DNA from: Pseudomonadota bacterium
GTDB taxonomy: Bacteria > Pseudomonadota > Alphaproteobacteria > Acetobacterales > Acetobacteraceae
Length of the DNA stretch: 64,000 nt
Assembly (NCBI GenBank): GCA_019351895.1
Contig: JABBOH010000011.1
Span: 1-64,000 of the forward strand
Reading direction: 5' to 3'
Shown: positions 1-8,614 of the stretch, piece by piece
How the letters are laid out: every line of letters begins with the position of its first letter
Position numbering within the stretch: the first letter of the stretch is position 1
Notes under the pieces: generated by a model
The model's input: the letters and a program-made list of their open reading frames with translations, nothing else
Databases searched by the model: none
Told to the model about the DNA's origin: nothing
Position numbers and translations under genes: made by a program

Positions 1-55
1 GACCGGGGGCAAGACCGGGGGCAAGACCGGGGGCAAGACCGGGGGCAAGACCGGG
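1..55. repeat. 12-bp tandem repeat at the end of the Ada-AlkA gene
   Basis: Four perfect copies of GACCGGGGGCAA plus a partial fifth run to the left edge, so the true copy number is unknown. The period is a multiple of three. On the minus strand the repeat adds Gly-Leu-Ala-Pro units to the end of the glycosylase without shifting the frame. Confidence 0.9.
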
Positions 56-1555
56 CCCGAGGCCGAGCGCGACCATCCAGAGATGCATCGCGGCGTAGGC
101 GCGCCAGGGACGCCAAGCCTCGGCGCGGGCCAGCAAGGGCCGGTCCGCCAGACCCAGCGCACGCTGCAGCCCGACATCGCGGGGCGGAAATGCATCCGGC
201 TCCCGCAGCGCGAACAGCGCGATGCAGTGCGCGGTCCAGGGCCCGATGCCGGACACCGCGCAAAGCCGCCGGAGCGAAGGTGCCAGCCCTTCCCCGCGCT
301 CCAGCAGGGCGGGCGTCTCGATGAGCGCGCGGGCAAGGTTGACGACGGCAGCGGCCCGGGCGCGCGGCATGTTGAGCTGCAGGCTGAGCGTCTCGGCCTC
401 CGCCAACAGCCGTTCGGGCGTCGGAAACAGGCCCGTGAGGCCGGGCAGCGCCGTTTCCACCGGTGTCCCGAACAGCGTGACCAGACGCCCCGCCAGACGG
501 CTGCCTGCGGCGACGCTGACCTGTTGGCCGAGGATCACTCGCACCGCGAGTTCGAAGCCGTCCCAGGCGCCCGGCACGCGCAAGCCCGGACGGTGAGCGA
601 CGAGCGGCGCGAGGCCGGGGTCGCACGCCAGCACGTCGTCGATCGGTCCGGGGTCGGCCCCGAGGTCGAAGATGCGCCGCAGCCGGGCGACGATCCTGGG
701 CACGAAGCGCAGGACCGGGAAATCGATCCGCGCCGTGAGGTGGCCGGGTCCTCCGGGCGAGACCGTGACCGTGCCGTGATGGCCGCCGAGTGTGATGAGG
801 CGCGCATAGGCATCGTCCGTCACGACTTCGACGCCCGGAATGGCATGAGCGCGCAGCACGGCGATGACGCCCGGCCAGTCGTAAGGGGGCCTGAACGGCA
901 GGCTGAGCGCGAGGCCGCGGTCGTCGCGGCGCCCCGTCATGCTGTCTCCTGCCGCAGTTCGGCGCATGCGGCTTGGCGGCTGGCCGTACAGCGTGCGGAA
1001 GACGTGGTTGAAGCGGCGCAGGCTGTCGAAACCCGCCGCCATCGCCACGTCGATAAGCGGGAGGGTCGTCTCCTCCACCAGTTGCCGCGCCAGCAGGTGA
1101 CGGCGGGTCTGCATCACGGCCTTCGGACTGGCGCCGAGATATGCGGCGAAGAGGCGGCGCAGCTGACGGTCTCCGATGCCGAGGCGGGCCGCCAGCCCCG
1201 ATCCGTCGATGGCCCCCGATCCATCCGCGTCCTGGCCGCACGGCGAGGCGCCTTCCGCGATGATGGCCATGGCGCGCTCCACCAGAGGATGCGCGGCGGC
1301 GGTCGCGGGCGCACGCTCCGGCCGGCAGCGCAGGCAGGAACGGAAGCCCGCAACCTCGGCGGCGGCGGCACTCGGGTAGAAGGTCACGTTCTCGGGCTTA
1401 GGCGTCTGGGCCGGGCAGACCGGCCGGCAGTAGATGCCGGTCGTGCGCACCGCCGTGAAGAAGCGGCCGTCGAAACGCGCGTCCCGCGCCAGCAGGGCGC
1501 GATAGCAGAGCGCGGGGTCGAGCAAGGACGTGAGCGGATGGGATGCGTCGGGCAT
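1..1555 (-). CDS. Ada-AlkA fusion: methyl-sensing regulator plus 3-methyladenine DNA glycosylase (3' end outside window)
   Basis: Repairs alkylated DNA and probably activates its own adaptive response. Domains in order: Ada zinc domain (about 1-80) with Cys43, Cys47, Cys74 and Cys77, where Cys43 in GIYCRPVC matches the methyl-accepting cysteine of Ada; an AraC-type HTH (about 85-200); then AlkA with its N-terminal domain and a helix-hairpin-helix/GPD fold ending in VSGIGPWTAHCIALF and the catalytic-Asp motif FPPRDVGL. There is no O6-methylguanine transferase domain, as in many Ada-AlkA fusions. The frame starts at ATG and stays open to the left edge (518 codons). The usual C-terminus near YAAMHLW is followed by GLAP repeats coded by a 12-bp tandem repeat. 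Domain assignment is secure; the true C-terminus is not visible. Confidence 0.9.
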   Translation of the reverse strand, partial: MPDASHPLTSLLDPALCYRALLARDARFDGRFFTAVRTTGIYCRPVCPAQTPKPENVTFYPSAAAAEVAGFRSCLRCRPERAPATAAAHPLVERAMAIIAEGASPCGQDADGSGAIDGSGLAARLGIGDRQLRRLFAAYLGASPKAVMQTRRHLLARQLVEETTLPLIDVAMAAGFDSLRRFNHVFRTLYGQPPSRMRRTAAGDSMTGRRDDRGLALSLPFRPPYDWPGVIAVLRAHAIPGVEVVTDDAYARLITLGGHHGTVTVSPGGPGHLTARIDFPVLRFVPRIVARLRRIFDLGADPGPIDDVLACDPGLAPLVAHRPGLRVPGAWDGFELAVRVILGQQVSVAAGSRLAGRLVTLFGTPVETALPGLTGLFPTPERLLAEAETLSLQLNMPRARAAAVVNLARALIETPALLERGEGLAPSLRRLCAVSGIGPWTAHCIALFALREPDAFPPRDVGLQRALGLADRPLLARAEAWRPWRAYAAMHLWMVALGLGPGLAPGLAPGLAPGLAPG

Positions 1556-1661
1556 GGCGGCATCATGCCACTGACCGGCCGCGCCCGCTCGCCGTTTTCG
1601 GACATGGACCCGCGGCGACACCCCCCGCTGGGCCCAGCAACGGGACCCCGGGCGGAGCGAG

Positions 1662-1898
1662 CTAGGCCAACCGCGCGACGATGGTGCCGGGCTCCACAAC
1701 GGCATTGCGGTCGGCGAGGATGCACAGCACCCCGGCGCGCGGCGCCATGATTTCGTGCAACGCGCTTTCGATCCGGACCTCGGCAATGCGCTCTCCGGCG
1801 GCGACCGACGTGCCGTCATCCACGAACCAGCGCTCCAGGATGCCCTCCGGCAGCATGCTGTTCCGCCATAGCGCTTCATCGAGGTTGATGTTGGTCAT
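1662..1898 (-). CDS. Small stand-alone lipoyl/biotinyl-like domain protein without the modified lysine
   Basis: A 78-residue single-domain protein starting at ATG, with GGAGA 4-8 bases upstream. It matches the lipoyl/biotinyl fold: WFVDDGTSVAAGERIAEV is the first half, and HEIMAPRAGVL followed by VVEPGTIVARL is the second. At the hairpin, where E2 domains carry D-K-A, the sequence reads E-S-A, so the acceptor lysine is replaced by serine. Lipoyl domains are normally part of E2 or acyl-carrier proteins in 2-oxoacid dehydrogenases, but no dehydrogenase genes lie next to it. The fold call is good. The function is unknown; it may be a non-lipoylated scaffold or a decayed domain. Confidence 0.7.
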   Translation of the reverse strand: MTNINLDEALWRNSMLPEGILERWFVDDGTSVAAGERIAEVRIESALHEIMAPRAGVLCILADRNAVVEPGTIVARLA

Positions 1899-2097
1899 CG
1901 CCGTCTCCTCCAGCAGATGCCCATGATCTCCGCTATTCCGCCGCTGTCGTCGTTGATCGAGATCAAGCCGCCGTCCCCGCGCGTGACATGTGGACTGGAA
2001 CCATTGTTCGCCCTCGCGCACAGCCTGTGCCGGTTGATCCGCATTATCGACCGTGCCGGTTCGCGCTAGATTCGCAGGCATTCCAGGGAGACAGATT

Positions 2098-2976
2098 ATG
2101 ACCGACATCAGCAAGGCCGGGGCGTTCCGGCTCGGCGACCGCACGGTGAAGCGCATGGGCTACGGCGCGATGCAGCTTGCAGGCCCCGGTGTCTTCGGGC
2201 CCCCCAAGGATCATGCGGCGGCGCTCGCCGTTCTGCGCGCGGCGGTGGAGGCGGGCGTGGACCATATCGACACCAGCGATTTCTACGGTCCGCACATCAC
2301 CAATCAGATCATCCGGGAGGCGCTGCATCCCTATCCGCGGGACCTCGTCATCGTCACCAAGATCAGCGCCAAACGTGGCCCGGACGGCTCATGGCTGCCT
2401 GCGTTCTCGCGCGAGGAGCTGACCCAGGCGGTGCACGACAACCTCCGCAACCTGGGGCTCGACGTGCTGGAGGTGGTCAACCTTCGCAGCATGTTCAGCG
2501 TTCACGGTCCGGCCGAAGGCTCGCTGGAAGCACCGCTGACGGTGCTGGCCGAGATGCAGCGGCAGGGTCTCGTCCGTCACATCGGGCTGAGCAACGTGAC
2601 GCCGACCCAGATCGCGGAAGGTCAGCGGATCTGCGAGATCGTCTGCGTCCAGAACCTCTACAACCTCGCCAACCGAGCCGATGACGCGATGGTCGACGAG
2701 CTGAGTGGAAAAGGGATCGCCTACGTGCCCTTCTTCCCGCTCGGCGGATTTACGCCGCTGCAGTCGGACACGCTGTCGGCGGTCGCATCCCGCCTCGGCG
2801 CGACGCCCATGCAGGTGGCGCTCGCCTGGCTCCTGCGCCGCTCGCCGAACATTCTGCTGATCCCCGGCACCTCGTCGGTCGGGCATCTGCACGAGAATCT
2901 GGCGGCGGCCGACCTCGCGCTGCCGGACGACGCGGTCGCCGAACTGGAGACGATCGCGAGCGCCGGCGCCCACTGA
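2098..2976 (+). CDS. Aldo/keto reductase, similar to pyridoxal reductase PdxI/YdbC
   Basis: Predicted NADPH-dependent aldehyde reductase of 292 residues with a TIM-barrel fold. DTSDFYGP carries the catalytic Asp and Tyr, IVTKI the catalytic Lys, and HIGLSN and the late IPGTSSVGHLHEN segment are the cofactor-binding parts of the aldo/keto reductase family. The DTSDFYGPHITNQII stretch resembles E. coli PdxI (YdbC), which reduces pyridoxal to pyridoxine, but substrate cannot be set from this alone. An in-frame start 45 bases upstream exists; the ATG after GGGAGACAGATT is preferred for its ribosome site. It stands alone and converges on the inositol-phosphatase gene. Confidence 0.85.
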   Translation: MTDISKAGAFRLGDRTVKRMGYGAMQLAGPGVFGPPKDHAAALAVLRAAVEAGVDHIDTSDFYGPHITNQIIREALHPYPRDLVIVTKISAKRGPDGSWLPAFSREELTQAVHDNLRNLGLDVLEVVNLRSMFSVHGPAEGSLEAPLTVLAEMQRQGLVRHIGLSNVTPTQIAEGQRICEIVCVQNLYNLANRADDAMVDELSGKGIAYVPFFPLGGFTPLQSDTLSAVASRLGATPMQVALAWLLRRSPNILLIPGTSSVGHLHENLAAADLALPDDAVAELETIASAGAH

Positions 2977-2997
2977 AGCCCAGGCGCGGCCCGAGAC

Positions 2998-3804
2998 TCA
3001 GACCTCGAGCGGCTGGACCCCCACCAGCGCGGCGAGGCTCGGGAAGACCTCCGGCGCGCCCGCGGCCAGGGCGTGGCCGCGCCACATGCCCTCGTCGGCC
3101 AGGAAGTCGCTGACGACGCCGCCTGCCGCCTCGATCATGACCAGGGCCGCGAGGCAGTCCCAGCTGTTGATGTGCTGCTCGAGGTAGCCGATCAGCCGCC
3201 CGCAGGCGACATCGCAGAGCATCAGCGCGCCGGAGCCGTTGCGAAAGAACATGCCGCCCTGCTCCAGCACCGCGCCGAGAACGGGCAGGAAATCCTGCGG
3301 CGGCACGCGCGTGGAGTAGCCCGTCCCCACCAGCCCGTCGGTCATCCGGGCCGACTTGCGGACGCTGATCGGGCTGCCGTTCAAGGTTGCCCCATGACCG
3401 CGCCTGCCGATGAAGACCTCGCCCCGGGCCGGCGCGCAGACGAAGCCGAGTTCCGCCCGCCCGTCGAGCACGAAGGCGATCGAGACGCACCAGTTGGGCA
3501 TGTTGCTGACAAAGGGCTGGGTGCCGTCGATGGGATCGACGACCCAGATGCCCCGCGCGCCATCCACCGCCTCTGTCCTCCCCGTCTCCTCGCCGAGGAA
3601 TGCGTCCTTGGGGAAAGCCGCCGCGAGATGGTCGCGGATGAGGATCTCGGTGTTGAGATCCGCCTCGCTCGCCATGTCCTGCAGGCCCTTGCTCTTGATG
3701 GTCAGGCTGCCGAGTTGCTGGAAATAGCTCAGGGCCAAATTAGCCGCCTCGACGACAAGGCGGGAGCCGAAGGCGAAGCGGGCGTCGAGATCGAAGTCAG
3801 GCAT
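2998..3804 (-). CDS. Inositol-monophosphatase-family sugar or nucleotide phosphatase
   Basis: Mg-dependent phosphatase of 268 residues, the usual family size. Metal-binding motifs are all present: GEETG, DPIDGT followed by a phosphate loop, and the late WDCLAALVMIEAAGG with the third-site aspartate. Members hydrolyse inositol phosphate, histidinol phosphate, fructose bisphosphate or 3'-phosphoadenosine phosphate; the sequence does not decide between them. It lies 36 bases downstream of the ROK kinase in the same direction, so the two probably share a transcript and could act on one phosphorylated sugar or polyol. Confidence 0.85.
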   Translation of the reverse strand: MPDFDLDARFAFGSRLVVEAANLALSYFQQLGSLTIKSKGLQDMASEADLNTEILIRDHLAAAFPKDAFLGEETGRTEAVDGARGIWVVDPIDGTQPFVSNMPNWCVSIAFVLDGRAELGFVCAPARGEVFIGRRGHGATLNGSPISVRKSARMTDGLVGTGYSTRVPPQDFLPVLGAVLEQGGMFFRNGSGALMLCDVACGRLIGYLEQHINSWDCLAALVMIEAAGGVVSDFLADEGMWRGHALAAGAPEVFPSLAALVGVQPLEV

Positions 3805-3840
3805 GGCGGCACTCTCTCAGAACGGATGGCAGGACTTACC

Positions 3841-4755
3841 TCAGCCGTCGCGCCAGAGCCAAGCCGCGCCGCGCACCCCGCTGCTGTCGCCGTGGGCCGC
3901 GCGCAGGATCGGCGTTTCGAAAACCGTCGAGAAGGTGTAGCGGGCGAGGGCCGGCGGCAGGTCGCGATAGAGCTCGTCCACGTTGGACATGCCGCCGCCC
4001 ATGACGAAGATGTCGGGGTCGAGCGCGTTGACGACCAGCGACAGGCCCCGCGCCACGCGGTCGACGTAGCGGTGCCAGACGAGGCCTGCGAGCCGGTCGC
4101 CGGCGCGCAGCCGCGCGATGACAGCGGGCGCGGTCGTGGCGGCGGCAGCCATCTCGGGCGGCGCGTGACGCGCGTAATCCGCCTGGAAGGCGCGGCCGGA
4201 CACCCAGGTCTCCAGGCAGCCATGCCTGCCGCAATAGCAGGGCGATCCCGGGATTTCAGCGAGGTCGGGCATCGGCAGCGGATTGTGTCCCCATTCCCCG
4301 GCGCTGTTGTTGGGGCCGTGATGCGCCCGGCCGCCGATCGCGATGCCCGCGCCCGCGCCGCTGCCCAGGATCACCGCGAAGACGACCCGGTATCCGGCGC
4401 CCGCGCCGTCCACGGCCTCGGAGGCCGCGAGACAATCGGCGTCATTCTCCACCCGCACCTCGCGCCCCAGGGCACGCCGCAGATCGGCCTCCACCGGGCG
4501 ACCGAGGAGCCAAGTCGAACTCGCCCCCTTGCCGAGACGGGAGCGTGGCTCGAGCGACCCCGGTATGCCGACGCCGACCGTGCCGCGCGTGCCGGCTTCC
4601 GCCTCCATGCCCTCGACGAGGGACGCGATGGTCGCGAGGCATCCCTCATAGTCGTGGCGAGGCGTCTCGGCGCGCAGGCGGGAAAGCTCCCTGCCGTCGG
4701 GCGTCAGCGCGATCCCCTCGATCTTGGTGCCGCCCCAGTCGATCCCGATCAGCAT
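3841..4755 (-). CDS. ROK-family sugar kinase (fructokinase / N-acetylglucosamine kinase type)
   Basis: ATP-dependent cytoplasmic sugar kinase of 304 residues. The N-terminus MLIGIDWGGTKIEG is the phosphate-binding loop, ENDADCLAASEA holds the catalytic aspartate, and GHNP followed by CYCGRHGCLETWVSG is the ROK zinc site (His plus three Cys). There is no N-terminal HTH, so it is an enzyme and not a ROK repressor. The GGAAGG ribosome site sits about ten bases before the ATG. It is the first gene of a two-gene unit with the phosphatase. Fructose, mannose or N-acetylglucosamine are all plausible substrates. Confidence 0.88.
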   Translation of the reverse strand: MLIGIDWGGTKIEGIALTPDGRELSRLRAETPRHDYEGCLATIASLVEGMEAEAGTRGTVGVGIPGSLEPRSRLGKGASSTWLLGRPVEADLRRALGREVRVENDADCLAASEAVDGAGAGYRVVFAVILGSGAGAGIAIGGRAHHGPNNSAGEWGHNPLPMPDLAEIPGSPCYCGRHGCLETWVSGRAFQADYARHAPPEMAAAATTAPAVIARLRAGDRLAGLVWHRYVDRVARGLSLVVNALDPDIFVMGGGMSNVDELYRDLPPALARYTFSTVFETPILRAAHGDSSGVRGAAWLWRDG

Positions 4756-4891
4756 GAGCAGCCTTCCTGCCTTTGGGTTGGGTCACTCCCGGCACCTATG
4801 CCGGCTCGGCGGCACCGTGTCACCGCATGACCGCGCGCGGAAGCACGTGTGCGCGCTTGAGCCGGCAAGGCCCATCGGCTAGGCACCACCC

Positions 4892-5554
4892 ATGGCCGAC
4901 ATCACGCAGTTCCTGCCGCACGCCACCATCCATCTCCATCGCCACGACCTGCCGCCGGACATCGACCTCGGCCCGGTCATCGCCGTCGATACCGAAACCA
5001 TGGGGCTCGATCCGCGCCGTGACCGCCTCTGCCTCGTCCAGCTCTCAGCCGGGGATGGGCAGGCCCATCTGGTGCAGCTCATCCCGCCGGCGCTCGGCGG
5101 CCACGGCTACGACTGTCCGAACCTCAAGGCGTTGCTGGGCGACCCGGGCCGCCTCAAGCTCATGCATTTCGCGCGCTTCGATGTCGCGATGCTGTTCCAT
5201 GCGCTCGGCATCCGCGCGGCGCCCGTCGTCTGCACCAAGATCGCCGCGAAGCTCGTGCGCACCTTCACCGATCGCCACGGCCTGCGCGACCTGTGCCGGG
5301 AGCTTCTCGGGGTCGAGATCTCCAAGCAGCAGCAGACCAGCGACTGGGGCGCGCCCGAGCTCACGGCGGAGCAGCTGGCCTATGCGGCATCGGATGTGCT
5401 GCATCTCCATGCCCTGTGGGGGCGGCTGGAGGCTCTGCTCATCCGCGAAGACCGCCTGCCCCTGGCGCAGAGCTGCTTCGATTTCCTGCCTGCCCGTTGC
5501 GAACTCGATCTGCTGGGGTATGACGTGCCTGACATCTTCGCCCATCAAGGCTAA
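4892..5554 (+). CDS. nrnC: NrnC-type short exoribonuclease (RNase D superfamily)
   Basis: Predicted 3'-5' exonuclease of 220 residues that degrades very short RNAs and dinucleotides such as pGpG. It is a DEDDy exonuclease: Asp33 and Glu35 in AVDTETMGLD, Asp97 in FARFDV, and Tyr164/Asp168 in YAASD. It has no HRDC domains, so it is far shorter than true RNase D and fits the alphaproteobacterial NrnC group, which replaces Orn. It would complete breakdown of c-di-GMP by removing pGpG made by EAL enzymes, one of which lies in this window. Monocistronic. Confidence 0.85.
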   Translation: MADITQFLPHATIHLHRHDLPPDIDLGPVIAVDTETMGLDPRRDRLCLVQLSAGDGQAHLVQLIPPALGGHGYDCPNLKALLGDPGRLKLMHFARFDVAMLFHALGIRAAPVVCTKIAAKLVRTFTDRHGLRDLCRELLGVEISKQQQTSDWGAPELTAEQLAYAASDVLHLHALWGRLEALLIREDRLPLAQSCFDFLPARCELDLLGYDVPDIFAHQG

Positions 5555-5686
5555 AGATTCGTAAGATGCGCTGGTCCTGAAGCCGCTCATAAAAAGGACG
5601 TCTTCTCGTTCTTCCTACGCAAGAGACCAAAGGGCGCTTTCTTTCCAAACAAGAAGCAAGAACTTTCTGACGCCGGGGACAGGGTT

Positions 5687-6319
5687 ATGACCGATCTGGA
5701 CTACGAGGCTTTCGAGGCCACGCCGGTGGCGAGCGACCCCTTCACCCACATCGTGGTGGAGAACTTCGTGAGGCCCGCGGTTCTGTCCGACGTTGTCCGG
5801 GGCTTGCCCAAGCTCGACCGCGGCGGGTCATTCCCCATCGGCTCGCTCCGGCTCGGCCCTGACGCTCAAGCGCTGATGAAGGAGCTGGAGGGCCCGCGCT
5901 TCCGCTCCGCCGTCTCCCGCAAGTTCGATCTCGATCTCGTCGGCGCGCCGACGATGGTGACGCTGCGCGGCGCCTCCCGCGAGAAGGACGGCCGCATCCA
6001 TTGCGACAGCCACACCAAGCGGGTGACGATCCTGCTCTACCTCAACCCCGAGACCGAGGCCTGGGCGCGGCGCGAGGGCTGCCTCCGGCTGCTCCGCGGA
6101 CCCGACGACATTGAGGATTACGCGGTCGAGGTGCCCCCGGTGAACGGCACCCTGCTCGTCTTTCCGAACGGCCCCACCACATGGCACGGGCACAAGCAGT
6201 TCGTCGGCACCCGCTACGTGATCCAGCTCAATTACATGACGACGGATGCGACCGCCCGCTCGGAGATGCGCCGCCACAAAGTCTCGGCCTTCGTCAAGCG
6301 TCTCACCATGGCCTCCTGA
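5687..6319 (+). CDS. Small 2-oxoglutarate/Fe(II)-dependent oxygenase-like protein
   Basis: A 210-residue protein with a double-stranded beta-helix oxygenase signature. HCDSH gives the HxD iron ligands, and WHGHKQFVGTRYVIQLNYM gives the distal His and the 2-oxoglutarate-binding Arg. The N-terminal PFTHIVVENFVRP is typical of proline-hydroxylase-like members that act on sugars or nucleotide-linked substrates. A GGGGACAGGG ribosome site precedes the ATG. The substrate is unknown. It lies just before the NUDIX gene in the same direction (gap of five bases), suggesting co-transcription. Confidence 0.75.
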   Translation: MTDLDYEAFEATPVASDPFTHIVVENFVRPAVLSDVVRGLPKLDRGGSFPIGSLRLGPDAQALMKELEGPRFRSAVSRKFDLDLVGAPTMVTLRGASREKDGRIHCDSHTKRVTILLYLNPETEAWARREGCLRLLRGPDDIEDYAVEVPPVNGTLLVFPNGPTTWHGHKQFVGTRYVIQLNYMTTDATARSEMRRHKVSAFVKRLTMAS

Positions 6320-6324
6320 CCTCC

Positions 6325-6927
6325 ATGGCGGAGGAAGCCCCGATCCGGAACCTCAAGGAGACGGTGCTCTCCGACGAAACCTTCCTTCTCCGGCGGCTGG
6401 AGTTCGAGCAGCGCCGCCGCGACGGCAGTTGGCAGCCCCTTCGCCGCGAGCTTTACGACCACGGCAATGCCGCCGCGCTGCTCCCATACGACCCGGCGCG
6501 CGGCACGATCCTGCTCGTCCGCCAGATCCGCTTCGTCACCTATCTCAACGGCTATCCGCATCCGCTGCTGGAAGTCTGCGCGGGGATGCTGGACCAGGAC
6601 GATCCACTTACCGCCATCAGGCGCGAGGCGGAGGAGGAGATCGGCACCCGGATCCGCAACCCTCGGCACGTCTTCGACGCCTTCATGAGTCCGGGCTGCT
6701 TCAGCGAGCGTCTGTCGTTCTTCGTGGCGACCTATGACGCCTCCGACCGCATTAGCCGGGGCGGCGGTCTGGCGGAGGAAGGCGAGGATATCGAGGTCGT
6801 GGAGATGCCGCTCGACGATGCCGTGGCGATGATCGGCCAGGGGCATATCGTCGACGCCAAAACCATGCTCCTGCTGCAATGGGCGAAGCTCCACGGCATC
6901 GCGGACGAGCCCGCTACTCCGGCGTGA
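6325..6927 (+). CDS. NUDIX hydrolase, ADP-ribose / GDP-mannose pyrophosphatase type
   Basis: A 200-residue hydrolase of nucleoside-diphosphate sugars. The NUDIX box is AGMLDQDDPLTAIRREAEEE followed by IG, with the REAEEEIG core intact. EEGEDIEVVEMPLDDA near the C-terminus is characteristic of the NudK/NudF branch. The chosen ATG follows the oxygenase stop by a few bases; longer in-frame starts lie inside that gene and are unlikely. Its last bases overlap the end of the rlmJ gene on the other strand by 14 bp. Confidence 0.85.
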   Translation: MAEEAPIRNLKETVLSDETFLLRRLEFEQRRRDGSWQPLRRELYDHGNAAALLPYDPARGTILLVRQIRFVTYLNGYPHPLLEVCAGMLDQDDPLTAIRREAEEEIGTRIRNPRHVFDAFMSPGCFSERLSFFVATYDASDRISRGGGLAEEGEDIEVVEMPLDDAVAMIGQGHIVDAKTMLLLQWAKLHGIADEPATPA

Positions 6928-7744
6928 TCCGGACCAGCCGCGCGCTGCCCTCATCCGGCGCGAAGACCCTGGCGAGCGCGGCCAGCATTGGCTCGGCCGC
7001 CTCCACGAAGCCCCAGGGCGGACTGACCACGAGCAGGCCGCAGCCGTTGAGACGCTCGGGGTCCGTCGGCTCCCGCAGCAGCAGTTCGGCCGCCACCACG
7101 TCGCGGAGACCGGCCTCGGCCACCGCCGCGTGAAACCCTCGGGAGGGCGCGCGGTGCTTGATGGGATACCAGACGGCAAAGACGCCTGAGGGGAATCTGA
7201 TGGTTCCCTGATGAAGCGCCTCGGTCAGGCGGGCGAATTCGTCCGTCGCCTCAAAGGGCGGATCGATCAGGACGAGGCCACGGCGCTCGCGCGGCGGCAG
7301 GAAGGCGCGCATCGCCTCGTAGCCGTCGCGAAGATGGACCGCGACCTGCGCCGATCCCCGCATGGCCGCCCGCAGCGCCGCATGATCCTCCGGGTGAAGT
7401 TCGCAGCAGATCAGCCGGTCGCCGGGCCGCAGCGCCGCCTGGATCAGGGCGGGCGAACCGGGATAGAGCCCGACCCGCTCGACAAGATCGAGGAAGGCGC
7501 CGATCCCTTCTGGCATCGCCTCGCCTGTCTCGGCCGCCGCCCGCAGCCGCCCGATGCCATCCCGCCACTCGCCCGTGCGGGAAGCCTCGGCGCCCGCGAG
7601 GTCGTAGCGACCGATGCCCGCATGGGTATCGAGCACCATGAAGCCCGCGGGCTTGCGGGCGAGGGCGCGCAGCATCCAGAGCAACAGGACATGCTTCATG
7701 CAGTCCGCGAAATTGCCGGCATGGAAGGCGTGGCGGTAGTTCAT
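6914..7744 (-). CDS. rlmJ: 23S rRNA (adenine(2030)-N6)-methyltransferase
   Basis: SAM-dependent methyltransferase that modifies A2030 of 23S rRNA. The 276-residue protein begins MNYRHAFHAGNFADCMKHV, a near-diagnostic RlmJ start. LDTHAGIGRYDL is the SAM-binding motif I and LIDPPFE is the catalytic motif IV typical of N6-adenine methyltransferases. It lies 15 bases downstream of the LOG gene in the same direction and is probably co-transcribed with it. Confidence 0.93.
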   Translation of the reverse strand: MNYRHAFHAGNFADCMKHVLLLWMLRALARKPAGFMVLDTHAGIGRYDLAGAEASRTGEWRDGIGRLRAAAETGEAMPEGIGAFLDLVERVGLYPGSPALIQAALRPGDRLICCELHPEDHAALRAAMRGSAQVAVHLRDGYEAMRAFLPPRERRGLVLIDPPFEATDEFARLTEALHQGTIRFPSGVFAVWYPIKHRAPSRGFHAAVAEAGLRDVVAAELLLREPTDPERLNGCGLLVVSPPWGFVEAAEPMLAALARVFAPDEGSARLVRITPE

Positions 7745-7759
7745 GGCCGCCTCACGCGG

Positions 7760-8344
7760 TCAGAGGCGCGACACCTCGGTCGCCTCTTCGATCACCGGCA
7801 TGGCGGAGAGCCGATCCACGATCGCCTCGGCGCTGGTCAGGACCTCGAAGAACCGACGCGCATGGCGCGGGGCGAAGCCCTGGCCGATCAGCGCGTCGAT
7901 CAGTGCCAGAAAGGGCTGCGCCCAGCCGCCTACGTCGCAGATGATCACCGGCTTGGCATGCAGGTCGAGTTGCCTCCAGGTGATGATTTCGAAGGTCTCG
8001 TCCATCGTGCCCAGGCCGCCGGGCAGGGTGACGAAGGCGTCGGACATCTCGAACATGCGACGCTTGCGGCTGTGCATGCTGTCGGTCACGATCATTTCGG
8101 AGACCTTGGTATGCGCGACCTCCCGGCGGGCGAGGAAATCGGGAATGATGCCGATGACCTGCCCGCCGGCGCCGAGCGCTCCATCGGCGACCGCGCCCAT
8201 CATGCCGATGCTGCCGCCGCCCGTGATCACGGTGATGCCGGCTTCCGCCATGCCCCGGCCGAGTGCCGTTGCGGTCTCTCGGCAGATGGGGTCGTGGCCC
8301 GCCGATGCGCCGCCGAACACAGTGACCGCCTTGATCGCCGGCAT
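7760..8344 (-). CDS. LOG-family protein (cytokinin nucleotide phosphoribohydrolase type)
   Basis: A 194-residue Rossmann-fold protein of the LOG/TIGR00730 family, which cleaves ribose-5-phosphate from nucleoside monophosphates. Diagnostic motifs are GGGSIGMMGAVADGAL and PGGLGTMDE. The start is the ATG preceded by AAAGGACTTCGCG; a longer in-frame start 36 codons upstream lacks a comparable site and adds non-family sequence. Substrates in bacteria can be AMP or cytokinin nucleotides. It is the upstream gene of a pair with rlmJ. Confidence 0.85.
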   Translation of the reverse strand: MPAIKAVTVFGGASAGHDPICRETATALGRGMAEAGITVITGGGSIGMMGAVADGALGAGGQVIGIIPDFLARREVAHTKVSEMIVTDSMHSRKRRMFEMSDAFVTLPGGLGTMDETFEIITWRQLDLHAKPVIICDVGGWAQPFLALIDALIGQGFAPRHARRFFEVLTSAEAIVDRLSAMPVIEEATEVSRL

Positions 8345-8614
8345 CGCGAAGTCCTTTGCGAGATGAGTTTGTGCAGGAAATGGGATGTGCAGGAATTGGA
8401 TTCGATAGCCGTTTGGTCCGCCGAGCCTGAAATGCCGCGTCTGCGGAGGCAATTCGGACCTTGGTGGCAGCCCGGCCGGGCTGATGCAACCTCCGGCGGG
8501 AGGGAAGCCGGTCCCGCGCTTCTAAACAGTGAGCAGGCGTCACGGACTCGTGCTAATAATTCGTTACCGGACGATGACCGATTCTCTAGAGCCAGGTGAG
8601 CAGGATAACGGCCC

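Noticed and set aside
1..55. Possible CRISPR repeats
   Set aside because: The units are 12 bp, without spacers, and lie in a coding frame.
83..1750. A 555-codon plus-strand open frame
   Set aside because: It lies opposite the Ada-AlkA gene, whose minus-strand frame shows all expected motifs.
3073..4830. A 585-codon plus-strand open frame
   Set aside because: Antisense shadow of the inositol-phosphatase and ROK kinase genes; no family motif.
8370..8395. Direct repeat TGTGCAGGAA (two copies, 16 bases apart) upstream of the LOG gene
   Set aside because: Short, with no link to a regulator or known motif; not strong enough to call an operator.
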